Shown piece by piece: positions 30,101-37,739 of a stretch of DNA of 64,000 nucleotides. Position 1 is the stretch's first letter, and each line of letters opens with the position of its first letter. The DNA lies in NCBI RefSeq assembly GCF_006496635.1, contig NZ_CP022958.1, positions 2,108,001 to 2,172,000 of the forward strand, written 5' to 3'. The notes under the pieces were generated by a model. The model was not told the DNA's origin and did no database searches. It saw only the letters and a program-made list of their open reading frames with translations. Origin of the DNA: Azoarcus sp. DD4. GTDB lineage: Bacteria; Pseudomonadota; Gammaproteobacteria; Burkholderiales; Rhodocyclaceae. A program made the position numbers and the translations under genes.

Positions 30101-30150
30101 GCGACGCGCAGTTCTTCGGCCTGCGTCGCGTTGAAAAGCATGCGCTTCAT
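27106..30150 (-). CDS. rne: Ribonuclease E
   Basis: 1014-residue endoribonuclease that starts mRNA decay and rRNA/tRNA maturation. The catalytic half (about 1-510) has the N-terminal MKRMLFNATQAEELRVAIVD, an S1 domain (NIYKAVITRIEPSLEAAFVDYG), the Mg-binding DNase-I-like subdomain with VIVIDFIDMESQKNQREVE, and the Zn-link CPRCNGTG. The C-terminal half is disordered: an Arg/Glu/Gly-rich tract (about 540-680) that fits RNA binding, then long Ala/Val/Glu-rich low complexity. It begins with ATG 30150 and has a 411-bp upstream gap to divergent rluC, consistent with the long leader used for autoregulation in E. coli. Confidence 0.95.
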   Translation of the reverse strand: MKRMLFNATQAEELRVAIVDGQKLIDLDIESAAKEQRKSNIYKAVITRIEPSLEAAFVDYGAERHGFLPFKEISRSYFQPGVDAGKASIKEALREGQELIVQVEKDERGNKGAALTTYISLAGRYLVLMPNNPRGGGVSRRVEGDERAELRDVMDQLEVPGGMSLIARTAAIGRNAEELQWDLNYLLQLWTAIEGAATSQSGAFLIYQEGSLVIRAIRDYFQPEIGEILIDTDDIYEQARQFMAHVMPGNVNRVKRYQDDVPLFSRFQIEHQIESAYSRQVGLPSGGAVVIDHTEALVSIDVNSGRATKGADIEETAFRTNLEAADEIARQLRLRDLGGLIVIDFIDMESQKNQREVENRLRDALRHDRARVQTGKISRFGLLELSRQRLRPALAETSYIPCPRCNGTGHIRSTESSALHIVRILEEEAMKENTGAVHLQVPVDVATFLLNEKRVDIARIEMRHKVQLIIVPNRHLETPQHEIIRLRHDQLNLEDIALASYQMVQKPADEEPRLPTKDGEKPARQEAAVKGIAPEQPAPIVEHRAEAAAPAATTAPRRGLIETILSWFRSEPAAAPETPATPETPTRREGRGRSERSTDNRRGNGNRNRREGQRGERPDRGEREESAAQRTEGGRTGRSERGERAEGVEREKPQRQSQERTERGERTERGEGGRNRGRGQRGAGRGEEAAEKPADKVIEAVSDVAVAAVPAELIVSAAETVTAPSTQDEASLDSGTPEKRRRRGRGRRDRRGPDAAGEQVTEAGAVAEPSSAEVVAEVVDEVVASPAAPAVEAVAVAEAPAEPAVEPTEPLHEQVVLAEPAAVTEEVAAELPVPATSVTTVETVVEAAPLPVSVSTQQDLPSAAEPAASEVVVVAVAAEEAVASSAPVEAPAIEAQPATSAEPVAVEVASAEAAVAETIVAEPAPVAVVGTETQAMEVETTTTRPAAPQPPATSTPIDLGPALADSGLVLIETNRDKLASFGTGAPEQPQHIGRKPRPVAVVASEPLQQVETRK

Positions 30151-30561
30151 TTAGGTCGTTCCCCCGCGCAAAGCACACGGGCAGGACGAACGGCGCGCAC
30201 CATCGCGCTTTCCGGGATCAGGAGCGATTGGGTAAGGCTGCTTTCTTCCGGTGGTTGATTGGGCTGTGATGGAGCGGCTGGTCGAAATTCTCGTATTCCC
30301 GCTCGATACCGGCATGCCGTATCGGAGCCAGAACATTTGATCCTGCGTGCGTGCTACGCGAATAAATCCAACTGGTAGATCGAAGAGTGTGTCTTACTTT
30401 ATTGATTGCGTTACCATCGCCGCCTTTTTGGGCTTCGTACGGCACACATCGGTTCTTCCGGGAGCGCTCGTGCGGGCTCGTCGTCGTTCATCCACCACCA
30501 CCTTCGGGCGCGAGGGGATGTCGACCGCAACCGGAAAAACTGTGCGCAAGTATATTTCAGG
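30151..30561. other. Intergenic region between divergent rne and rluC
   Basis: 411 bp with no credible gene. It should hold the promoters and leaders of rne (minus) and rluC (plus). One inverted repeat stands out: CGATAC at 30304-30309 and GTATCG at 30319-30324 around the self-complementary CGGCATGCC core, which could form a stem-loop in the rne leader. No clear -35/-10 pair could be assigned. Confidence 0.5.
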
Positions 30562-31521
30562 ATGACGACTCAAGGCAAAGCGCTCGCAGTCCGACACGAA
30601 CGCATCGACGATGCGGCCGCCGGCCAGCGCATCGACAACTACCTGCTGCGGCTCGCCAAAGGCGTGCCCAAGAGCCACGTCTATCGCATCCTGCGCGGCG
30701 GCGAGGTGAGGGTGAACGGCAAGCGGGTGCAGCCGACCTATCGGCTGGTGCTCGGCGACGAGGTGCGGATTCCGCCCATGCGTGTGGCCGAACCGACCCG
30801 TACTGTACCGGCGCCGGCCGGCAAGCCGCTGCCGGTGGTATTCGAGGACGACGCGCTGCTGGTGGTCAACAAGCCGTCGGGCAAGGCCGTGCATGGCGGC
30901 AGCGGCGTGAGCTATGGCGTGATCGAGCAACTCCGCAGCCAGCGCCCCGAGTTGAAGATGCTGGAGTTGGCACATCGCCTGGACCGGGAAACCTCCGGCC
31001 TGCTCATCGTGGCGAAGAAGCGTTCGGCGCTTACCGCCTTGCACGACATGATGCGTGAGGGCAGGGTGGAGAAACGCTACCTGACCTTGGTGCCGGGGCG
31101 CTGGACCAACCCGATGCAGCATGTGAAAGTGCCGCTGTTCAAATATCTGACCCCCGAAGGCGAGCGGCGTGTGCGCGTGAGCGCCGAGGGCAAGCCTGCG
31201 CACAGCATCGTGCGGCTGGTGCGACGCTGGGCTGCCTACAGTCTGCTCGAGGTGGAACTGAAGACCGGGCGTACGCATCAGATTCGCGTGCATCTTGCCC
31301 ACCTCGGCTTCCCGCTTTGCGGCGACGACAAGTACGGCGACTTCGCGCTGAACAAGGTGCTGGAGGGCGAGGGCTTGCGACGCATGTTCCTGCATGCCGC
31401 ATCGCTGAGTTTCGTTCACCCGCTCACCGGCGAACGTCTCATATTCGAAGCGCCGTTGCCGGACGAATTGAACGATTTCATCGCCCGACTGGATGACAAG
31501 GAGTCCGCCGCACATGGCTGA
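30562..31521 (+). CDS. rluC: 23S rRNA pseudouridine synthase RluC
   Basis: 319-residue RluA-family enzyme expected to modify 23S rRNA U955, U2504 and U2580. An N-terminal S4 RNA-binding domain (AGQRIDNYLLRLAKGVPKSH, HVYRILRGGEVRVNGKR) precedes the catalytic domain with the Asp motif LAHRLDRETSGLLIVAK, then LKTGRTHQIRVHLAHLG and FLHAASLSFVHP. Position next to divergent rne and before a HAD phosphatase is the standard rluC context. ATG 30562 follows AGGATG-type site (TTTCAGG). Confidence 0.95.
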   Translation: MTTQGKALAVRHERIDDAAAGQRIDNYLLRLAKGVPKSHVYRILRGGEVRVNGKRVQPTYRLVLGDEVRIPPMRVAEPTRTVPAPAGKPLPVVFEDDALLVVNKPSGKAVHGGSGVSYGVIEQLRSQRPELKMLELAHRLDRETSGLLIVAKKRSALTALHDMMREGRVEKRYLTLVPGRWTNPMQHVKVPLFKYLTPEGERRVRVSAEGKPAHSIVRLVRRWAAYSLLEVELKTGRTHQIRVHLAHLGFPLCGDDKYGDFALNKVLEGEGLRRMFLHAASLSFVHPLTGERLIFEAPLPDELNDFIARLDDKESAAHG

Positions 31522-32170
31522 ACGTTTTGATCTCATCGTCTTCGACTGGGACGGCACGCTGATGGATTCGGCGGCCGCCATCGTGCGGGCCATACTTGCG
31601 GCATGTCGCGACCTCGGTCTCCCGGAGCCTAGCGAGGAGCGTGCTCGCTACGTCATCGGGCTCGGACTCGGCGACGCCTTGCGCCACGCGGTGCCGGATC
31701 TCGGCGCCGAGGACTACCCGCGCATGGTCGAGCGCTATCGGCATCACTACCTGGCGTCCGACCACGAGCTGACGCTGTTTCCCGGCGTGCCTGAAATGAT
31801 GGGTTGGCTGTCGGGGCAGGGGAAAATGCTGGCGGTGGCGACGGGCAAGAGCCGGGTCGGTCTGGACCGAGCCTTGTCGCATTCCGGGCTGGGGGCGTAT
31901 TTCCACGCCACGCGCTGTGCGGATGAGTGCTTTTCCAAGCCGCATCCCGCGATGCTGGAAGAGTTGATGGACGAGCTCGGGGTGGAACGGGACCGTACGC
32001 TGATGATAGGCGACACGACGCACGACCTGCTGATGGCGAAGAATGCTGGCGTTGCCGGGCTGGCGGTGGGCTTCGGTGCTCATCCGCGCGAGGCGCTGGA
32101 GAGCGAATTGCCGCTGGCTTTCGTCGATACGCCAGGAGCGCTCGATCGATGGCTCAGGGCGAACGTCTGA
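31514..32170 (+). CDS. HAD-superfamily hydrolase (phosphoglycolate phosphatase-like)
   Basis: 218-residue subfamily IA HAD phosphatase. Motif I with nucleophile Asp is IVFDWDGTLMDS, motif II Thr/Ser is in AVATGKSRVGLD, motif III Lys in FSKPHPAMLEEL and motif IV in LMIGDTTHDLLMAKNAG. ATG 31514 overlaps the rluC stop by 8 bases. The rluC-HAD-Rieske-sppA order is conserved in betaproteobacteria. Substrate is uncertain. Confidence 0.92.
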   Translation: MAERFDLIVFDWDGTLMDSAAAIVRAILAACRDLGLPEPSEERARYVIGLGLGDALRHAVPDLGAEDYPRMVERYRHHYLASDHELTLFPGVPEMMGWLSGQGKMLAVATGKSRVGLDRALSHSGLGAYFHATRCADECFSKPHPAMLEELMDELGVERDRTLMIGDTTHDLLMAKNAGVAGLAVGFGAHPREALESELPLAFVDTPGALDRWLRANV

Positions 32171-32502
32171 TCTGCGCCGCCGAGGCGCTGGCCGACGGCG
32201 GCGACGGCATCCGGTTCACCGTCCTGCGCGCCGGGGTCGAGGAGCCGGCGTTCGTGGTGCGCTATCGCGGTGCGGTGCACGCCTATCTCAATCGTTGCGC
32301 GCACGTTCCGGTCGAGCTCGACTGGACGCCCGGCAAGTTCTTCGACCTGACCGGGCATCTCTTGATTTGTGCAGTGCACGGTGCACACTACCAGCCTGAA
32401 AACGGACGTTGCGTGATGGGGCCTTGCAAGGGAGGGCAGCTGTCGCGCCTGAGCGTGGTCGAGCGATCGGGGCAGGTATTCCTGTTGGAAGGTGAGCGAT
32501 GA
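32149..32502 (+). CDS. Rieske [2Fe-2S] domain protein
   Basis: 117-residue stand-alone Rieske ferredoxin-like protein. Cluster ligands are seen as NRCAHVPVEL (C-x-H) and LLICAVHGAHYQPENG (C-x2-H), spaced as in Rieske domains. ATG 32149 lies inside the end of the HAD gene and is preceded by AGGAG at 32133-32137. Its stop overlaps the sppA start (ATGA). No oxygenase gene is near, so the electron partner is unknown. Confidence 0.92.
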   Translation: MAQGERLICAAEALADGGDGIRFTVLRAGVEEPAFVVRYRGAVHAYLNRCAHVPVELDWTPGKFFDLTGHLLICAVHGAHYQPENGRCVMGPCKGGQLSRLSVVERSGQVFLLEGER

Positions 32503-33449
32503 GTGGCGATGGCGACGGGAACAACTGGGAGCGCAAGCTGCTCGAAAAGCTGGCGCTCGAATCTTTGACCGAACAGCGGCGGCGGCGGCGTTGGGGCATC
32601 TTTTTCAAGCTGCTGGCCTTCGCCTATGTCGGATTCCTGATCTGGATGGCGGGTGACTGGGGCGAGTCCGCCGAGAATCTGACCGATGGCCGAGGGTATA
32701 CCGCGCTGGTTGCGGTCGAGGGTGTCATCGATGCCGGCTCGGAAGCCAGTGCCGAACACGTCATCGCAGCGCTGCAGTCGGCCTATGAGGACAAGGCGGT
32801 GCGCGGCGTGATCGTGCGCATCAACAGTCCCGGCGGTAGCCCGGTGCAGGCCGGGATGATCAACGACGAGGTCTATCGTCTGCGCGCCACCCGCCCCGAT
32901 CTGCCGGTGGTTGCGGTGGTCGAGGACATGTGCGCTTCGGGCGGCTACTACGTCGCCGTGGCGGCCGACAAGATCCTGGTCGACAAGGCCAGCCTTGTCG
33001 GCTCCATCGGCGTGCTGATGGACGGGTTTGGTTTTGTCGGCGCGATGGACAAGCTCGGGGTGGAGCGCCGCCTGCTGTCGGCCGGTGCGAACAAGGGTTT
33101 CCTCGATCCCTTCTCGCCGCAGCGTGACGGGCAGATGGAGCACGCGCGCGGTCTGCTCGACGACATTCACCGGCAATTCATCGAGGTGGTACGCAAGGGG
33201 CGGGGAGCGCGGCTGAAGGATGCGCCGGAACTGTTCTCGGGTCTGGTGTGGACCGGTGCGCGCAGCGTGGAGCTCGGACTTGCCGACGGCTTCGGCACGG
33301 TAGAGTCGGTCGCGCGTGATGTATTCCAGGCCGAGGAGATTCGCGACTTCACTCAGAAGCCCAGCGTTGCCGAGCGCTTTGCCCGCCGTTTCGGTGCGAG
33401 CATGACCGAAAGCGTTGTTGGCGCGCTTGGCCGGATCAGCCTGCGCTGA
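32499..33449 (+). CDS. sppA: S49 family signal peptide peptidase (SppA-like)
   Basis: 316-residue membrane-anchored serine protease of the S49 family, degrading residual signal peptides. One helix at about residues 32-52 (WGIFFKLLAFAYVGFLIWMAG) precedes a single SppA domain. The nucleophile Ser is in VEDMCASGGYYVAVAADK and the general-base Lys is expected in the conserved region after GSIGVLMDGFGF. It is the short one-domain form. Last gene of the rluC operon and convergent with the methyltransferase gene 32 bp away. Confidence 0.93.
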   Translation: MSGDGDGNNWERKLLEKLALESLTEQRRRRRWGIFFKLLAFAYVGFLIWMAGDWGESAENLTDGRGYTALVAVEGVIDAGSEASAEHVIAALQSAYEDKAVRGVIVRINSPGGSPVQAGMINDEVYRLRATRPDLPVVAVVEDMCASGGYYVAVAADKILVDKASLVGSIGVLMDGFGFVGAMDKLGVERRLLSAGANKGFLDPFSPQRDGQMEHARGLLDDIHRQFIEVVRKGRGARLKDAPELFSGLVWTGARSVELGLADGFGTVESVARDVFQAEEIRDFTQKPSVAERFARRFGASMTESVVGALGRISLR

Positions 33450-33481
33450 GCCGGTCGGACGGGCCAAACGCGTTCAGGCGT

Positions 33482-34237
33482 TCAGCGCGCAAGCAGCAGG
33501 AAAAGGGCGGGGCGTTTGGCGAGTGCCGGACGTGTCTCGCGCCGCCACCGGTCGATCGGATGCGTGACGATGTATTCGTTCGGCGTGGTCAGGTCGCACG
33601 CGATGCAGAGTCGGGTTTCACGGTGGCCGAGTCGGAGCAGGGCGTCGAGCATGCGCTCGTTTCGATAGGGCGTCTCGATGAAGATCTGCGTGCGATCGAG
33701 GCGTCGCGACTCTTCTTCGAGTCCGCGGATGCGGGCGTCGCGCTCGGCTTCGGCGACCGGCAGATAGCCGTGGAACGCGAAGCTCTGGCCGTTGAGTCCG
33801 GAGCCCATCAATCCCAGCAGAATCGATGACGGCCCGACCAGTGGCGCCACCGCGATACCGCGTTCGTGGGCGCGTGCGACAACGCGGGAACCCGGGTCGG
33901 CCACGGCCGGGCAGCCGGCGTCGGACATCAGCCCGATATCGTCGCCCTGCAATGCCGGTGCAAGGAGGGCGTCGAGAGCCGCCGCCGACGCGTTCTCCGG
34001 TAATTCCTGGATATCCGTGTCGCGCAGTGGCTGTGGGTAGCCGATGTGCTTGAGGTGAGCGCGCGCCGCACGCGCATTCTCGACGATGAAGTGAGTGAGC
34101 CTGGCCGCGATCGCCTGCGTCTGCGCCGGCAGAAATCCCGGCCAGTCGGTGCCGCCCAGTCCGACCGGGATCAGGTAAAGCGTGCCGCAGGTGCGCGGCG
34201 CCGGGCTTCCGGCGCGCTGTCCGTGTTCCGGGTTCAT
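33482..34237 (-). CDS. SAM-dependent tetrapyrrole-methylase-fold methyltransferase (RsmI-like)
   Basis: 251-residue methyltransferase of the tetrapyrrole methylase superfamily related to RsmI, the 16S rRNA C1402 2'-O-methylase. The N-terminal TLYLIPVGLGG, the DIGLMSDAGCPAVADPGS segment and VGPSSILLGLMGSGLNGQ fit the SAM-binding fold. It is shorter than E. coli RsmI (286 aa) and has PVGLGG rather than the usual PTPIGN-like start, so it is likely the RsmI paralogue that many betaproteobacteria carry beside maf. ATG 34237 overlaps the maf stop. Confidence 0.85.
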   Translation of the reverse strand: MNPEHGQRAGSPAPRTCGTLYLIPVGLGGTDWPGFLPAQTQAIAARLTHFIVENARAARAHLKHIGYPQPLRDTDIQELPENASAAALDALLAPALQGDDIGLMSDAGCPAVADPGSRVVARAHERGIAVAPLVGPSSILLGLMGSGLNGQSFAFHGYLPVAEAERDARIRGLEEESRRLDRTQIFIETPYRNERMLDALLRLGHRETRLCIACDLTTPNEYIVTHPIDRWRRETRPALAKRPALFLLLAR

Positions 34238-34809
34238 GGCAGATCGATGCCCTCGGCACGCAGCATGCGCGAGAGGGCAATCAGGGGCAGGCCGATCAGT
34301 GCGGTCGGGTCGTCGCCAGAAAGGGCATCGAGCAGCGAAATCCCCAAGCCTTCGGATTTGGCGCTGCCGGCGCAATCCAGCGGCTTTTCCTTGTCGACAT
34401 AGCGCCGGATCTCTGCGTCGGAGAGTTCGCGAAAACGGACCTCGGTCGGAACTCCCTCGCAGTGAACACGGCCGCTGCGGGTGTTGATCACGGCAAGGGC
34501 GGTATGGAAGATGACGGTTTGTCCGCTCATGCGGGTCAGTTGCTCGATTGCGCGCGCCTCGGTGCCGGGTTTGCCGAAGATCGTGTCGCCAAGATAGGCG
34601 ACCTGATCGCTGCCGATCACCAGGGCGTCGGGGTGATGTTCGGCGACAGCGCGCGCTTTTTCGACGGCAAGGCGTTCGGCGGTGGCGGCGGGGTGTTCGC
34701 CTGGAAGTGGCGCCTCGTCGGTGTCGGGGCGGGCTACCTCGAAGGGGTATTGCAGGCGTTCGAGCAGCAGGCGGCGATAGGACGACGTGGAGGCAAGTAC
34801 GAGTTTCAT
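34234..34809 (-). CDS. Maf-like nucleotide pyrophosphatase (YceF group)
   Basis: 191-residue Maf/HAM1-like house-cleaning pyrophosphatase; the YceF group hydrolyses m7GTP. The N-terminal loop LASTSSYRRLLLERL, the catalytic VIGSDQVAYLGD and FGKPGTEARAIEQL regions and the C-terminal DALSGDDPTALIGLPL are present. Its stop overlaps the next start (ATGA, 34234-34237), so it is coupled to the methyltransferase. It diverges from yceD-rpmF with a promoter in the 103-bp gap. Confidence 0.9.
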   Translation of the reverse strand: MKLVLASTSSYRRLLLERLQYPFEVARPDTDEAPLPGEHPAATAERLAVEKARAVAEHHPDALVIGSDQVAYLGDTIFGKPGTEARAIEQLTRMSGQTVIFHTALAVINTRSGRVHCEGVPTEVRFRELSDAEIRRYVDKEKPLDCAGSAKSEGLGISLLDALSGDDPTALIGLPLIALSRMLRAEGIDLP

Positions 34810-34873
34810 GTTTTCGTGTGCGGTTACGGAATTTGGTGCACGCCCGGCTAGGGCTTCGAGGGCGGTGCAAGCT

Positions 34874-34903
34874 TTGACAGACGGTTGAAAAAAATAATAT
34901 CAT
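34874..34903 (+). promoter_or_regulatory. Sigma-70-type promoter for yceD-rpmF
   Basis: TTGACA at 34874-34879 is a perfect -35 box. The AT-rich stretch that follows offers TATCAT at 34898-34903 (18-bp spacer) or TAATAT at 34895-34900 (15-bp spacer) as the -10. It lies directly upstream of the yceD start at 34913, so the leader would be very short unless the latter start is used by a nearby upstream transcription point. Confidence 0.65.
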
Positions 34904-34912
34904 GCGCCTCTT

Positions 34913-35425
34913 ATGTCGCATCAAGACGTTCAATCCGTTGTAATTTCCGATCCTTTCCGCTTTGCTGCCGATCTCCGCAGTCTGGGTGGTGAGGTGCGGA
35001 TTGCTGCGCTTGAGCGGCTTGCGGACTTCCTTGCGAATACCGACGGTGTGGTCAGTTACCGCATCGACGGATCTGTCGATGAGCAGGGTAAGCCGAGGTT
35101 GCGGCTTGTGGCCGATGGTCGCCTTGAGTTGCGTTGTCAGCGTTGTCTCGAGGGCATGAGTTGGGATCTGGTTCTGGAGTCGGTGTTGCAACCGGTTCGC
35201 CCGGGTCAGGGCATTCCTGACGAAGAGCTTGAAGACGACGAGGTTGATGCCTTCGAGGTGGAGGCCGATCTTGATGTGATCGGGCTTGTCGAGGACGAGA
35301 TTCTGCTGGCGTTGCCAATCGCGCCGCGGCACGAGAATTGTGATCAGCCTCGCCCGGTCAATGGTGAAGGCAAGCAGTCGCCTTTTGCTGTGCTGGCCGG
35401 CTTGCGTGGCGGCGGCAAGGCTTGA
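34913..35425 (+). CDS. yceD: YceD family protein (DUF177), 23S rRNA accumulation protein
   Basis: 170-residue DUF177/YceD protein, linked to 23S rRNA accumulation and nearly always found upstream of rpmF. Family marks: the Cys pair in LELRCQRCLEGMSWDL and the acidic stretch DEELEDDEVDAFEVE, then ILLALPIAPRHENCD with a further Cys, suggesting a metal-binding site. Followed 37 bp later by rpmF, as in most proteobacteria. Confidence 0.93.
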   Translation: MSHQDVQSVVISDPFRFAADLRSLGGEVRIAALERLADFLANTDGVVSYRIDGSVDEQGKPRLRLVADGRLELRCQRCLEGMSWDLVLESVLQPVRPGQGIPDEELEDDEVDAFEVEADLDVIGLVEDEILLALPIAPRHENCDQPRPVNGEGKQSPFAVLAGLRGGGKA

Positions 35426-35462
35426 ACGAAATTACGTAGTACCTGTGAATTAGGAGTTTTTC

Positions 35463-35642
35463 ATGGCAGTCCAGCAGAACAAGAAGTCCCCCTCCAAGCG
35501 TGGCATGCACCGTGCGCACGATTTCCTGACCGCGCCGTCGCTGGCTGTCGAAGCGACCACCGGTGAAGTGCATCTGCGTCACCACATCAGCCCGAACGGC
35601 TTCTATCGCGGCAAGAAGGTCGTCAAGACCAAGGGCGAATAA
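35463..35642 (+). CDS. rpmF: 50S ribosomal protein L32
   Basis: 59-residue ribosomal protein L32, begins MAVQQNKKSPSKRGMHRAHD with the usual basic N-terminus; the C-terminal part has HHISPNGFYRGKKVV. It has no Cys, so it is the zinc-independent form. A good ribosome site (TTAGGAG) precedes the ATG. A terminator-like hairpin follows before plsX. Confidence 0.97.
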   Translation: MAVQQNKKSPSKRGMHRAHDFLTAPSLAVEATTGEVHLRHHISPNGFYRGKKVVKTKGE

Positions 35643-35660
35643 GCCTGCTTCCTGAATTGG

Positions 35661-35699
35661 AGGCGGCGCAGAGCGCGTTGCGCCTGCGCCGCCTTTTTT
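35661..35699 (+). terminator. Intrinsic terminator/attenuator between rpmF and plsX
   Basis: 11-bp stem AGGCGGCGCAG / CTGCGCCGCCT with a 12-base loop, followed by six T. Because plsX begins 31 bp later on the same strand without a clear new promoter, it may act as a partial terminator setting rpmF to fab expression ratios. Confidence 0.85.
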
Positions 35700-35730
35700 A
35701 TCCGATGTTTCTGAATCACGCGAGAAGCCG

Positions 35731-36750
35731 ATGAGTGTCACCGTTGCAGTCGATTGCATGGGTGGCGATCACGGCCCGGTCGTGACGCTGCCTGCCGTGT
35801 TTGCGTTCCTGCGCAGTCACGCGGATGCGCGTGCGATCGTGGTCGGTCGAGAAGAAGTGCTGGCGCCGCTGTTGACGCCTGTGGCAGGTGAGTTTGGCGA
35901 TCGTCTCGTATTGCAGGCGGCGACGGAAGTGGTCGGCATGGATGAGGCGCCGGCCAATGCGATGCGCAGCAAGAAGGATTCGTCCATGCGCGTCGCCGTT
36001 GATCTGGTGAAGTCGGGTGTCGCTGCTGCCGCAGTTTCTGCCGGCAACACCGGCGCCCTGATGGCGATTTCCCGCTTCGTACTGAAGACGTTGCCGGGTA
36101 TCGATCGTCCAGCCATCGCCACCGTGCTGCCCAGTCGCAATGGCCGTACCTATGTGCTCGATCTCGGTGCGAACGTGGATTGCACGCCCGAGCACCTGCT
36201 TCAGTTCGGCATCATGGGTGCGATGCTGGTTTCCGCGGTGGAGCACATCGACCGGCCGACGGTCGGCCTGCTCAATATCGGCGAAGAGGCGATCAAAGGC
36301 AACGAGGTCGTCAAGCAGGCTGGCGAGTTGTTGCGAACCAGCGGTCTGAATTTCACCGGCAACGTCGAGGGCGACCAGATCTACAAGGGCGCGGTCGACG
36401 TCGTGGTGTGCGACGGTTTCGTCGGCAATGTGGCGCTCAAGACTTCGGAAGGCCTCGCGCAGATGCTGGCGACCTTCCTGCGCGAGGAGTTCAGCCGCAA
36501 CTGGCTGACGAAACTGATGGCGGTGGTGGCGCTGCCGGCGCTGAAACGCTTCAAGAAGCGGGTCGATCACCGCCGCTACAACGGCGCGTCGCTGCTCGGT
36601 TTGCGCGGCGTGGTGGTCAAGAGCCATGGTTCGGCCGACGCGTTTGCTTTCGAGCAGGCCATTGCCCGCGCGGCTGATGCCGCATCCAACCGCTTGATCG
36701 AACGTATCGAGGAGCGCATGGCGACGATGAATCAGGAGGCAGCAGCATGA
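35731..36750 (+). CDS. plsX: Phosphate acyltransferase PlsX
   Basis: Makes acyl-phosphate from acyl-ACP for phospholipid synthesis. 339 residues starting TVAVDCMGGDHGP, with SAGNTGALMA, LDLGANVDCTPEHLLQF and VCDGFVGNVALKTSEG, all PlsX hallmarks. First gene of plsX-fabH-fabD-fabG-acpP-fabF; its stop overlaps the fabH start (ATGA). Confidence 0.96.
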   Translation: MSVTVAVDCMGGDHGPVVTLPAVFAFLRSHADARAIVVGREEVLAPLLTPVAGEFGDRLVLQAATEVVGMDEAPANAMRSKKDSSMRVAVDLVKSGVAAAAVSAGNTGALMAISRFVLKTLPGIDRPAIATVLPSRNGRTYVLDLGANVDCTPEHLLQFGIMGAMLVSAVEHIDRPTVGLLNIGEEAIKGNEVVKQAGELLRTSGLNFTGNVEGDQIYKGAVDVVVCDGFVGNVALKTSEGLAQMLATFLREEFSRNWLTKLMAVVALPALKRFKKRVDHRRYNGASLLGLRGVVVKSHGSADAFAFEQAIARAADAASNRLIERIEERMATMNQEAAA

Positions 36751-37712
36751 TCCACGCGAAGATCGCCGGCACCGGCAGCTATCTGCCGGGCGAACCGGTG
36801 ACGAACGACGATCTGGTTGCGCGCGGCATCGATACCTCTGACGAATGGGTGGTGACGCGGACCGGCATCCGGACCCGCCACCTTGCGGCTGCCGATGTCG
36901 GTGCCAGCGACCTCGCGCGCATTGCGGCCGAGCGTGCGATCGAAGCCGCCGGTTGCGAGGCGGAAGACATCGATCTCATCATCGTGGCGACGTCGACGCC
37001 CGATTACATCTTCCCGAGCACTGCGGCCTTGCTGCAGTCCAAGCTGGGTATCCGCAATGGCGGAGCGGCGTTTGACGTGCAGGCGGTGTGCAGCGGTTTC
37101 GTCTACGCCTTGAGCGTGGCCGAGAAGTTCATTCGATCCGGCAGTCACAAGCGCGCCCTGGTGGTTGGTGCGGAAGTGTTTTCCCGCATTCTGGATTGGT
37201 CCGATCGCGGCACCTGTGTGCTGTTCGGGGACGGAGCAGGCGCGGTGGTGCTCGAGGCGTCGGAGCGTCCGGGCATACTCACCACGGCGCTGCACGCCGA
37301 CGGCAGTCATCATCCCATCCTGTGCGTGGCCGGCGGTGTTGCGTCGGGGCAGGTCATCGGCGACCCCTTCCTGCGCATGGACGGCCAGGCGGTCTTCAAG
37401 TTCGCGGTCAAGGTGCTGGGCGACGTGGCGCTCGAAGTGCTCGAGCAGGCTGGCGAAGCGGCCGACAGCGTCGATTGGCTGATCCCGCATCAGGCCAACA
37501 TCCGCATCATTCAGGCGACCGCCAAGCGGCTCGGCCTGTCCATGGACAAAGTGGTCACGACGGTTGATCGTCATGGCAATACCTCCGCTGCCTCGATTCC
37601 GCTGGCGCTCGATCTCGCCGTGCGCGATGGGCGCATCCGGCCGGGGCACCGCGTCATCATCGAGGGTGTTGGCGGTGGTTTCACCTGGGGCGCAGCCCTG
37701 ATCGATTTCTGA
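36747..37712 (+). CDS. fabH: Beta-ketoacyl-ACP synthase III
   Basis: Starts fatty-acid synthesis by condensing acetyl-CoA with malonyl-ACP. 321 residues. Catalytic Cys in DVQAVCSGFVYAL, His in WLIPHQANIRI and Asn in DRHGNTSAAS form the KAS III triad. Translationally coupled to plsX; fabD follows 27 bp downstream. Confidence 0.96.
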   Translation: MIHAKIAGTGSYLPGEPVTNDDLVARGIDTSDEWVVTRTGIRTRHLAAADVGASDLARIAAERAIEAAGCEAEDIDLIIVATSTPDYIFPSTAALLQSKLGIRNGGAAFDVQAVCSGFVYALSVAEKFIRSGSHKRALVVGAEVFSRILDWSDRGTCVLFGDGAGAVVLEASERPGILTTALHADGSHHPILCVAGGVASGQVIGDPFLRMDGQAVFKFAVKVLGDVALEVLEQAGEAADSVDWLIPHQANIRIIQATAKRLGLSMDKVVTTVDRHGNTSAASIPLALDLAVRDGRIRPGHRVIIEGVGGGFTWGAALIDF

Positions 37713-37739
37713 TTTCTTCCGACCGATAGTGGAGAGATG

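Noticed and set aside
26851..30258. 1135-codon plus-strand frame opposite rne
   Set aside because: Shadow of the RNase E gene, whose catalytic motifs are unmistakable.
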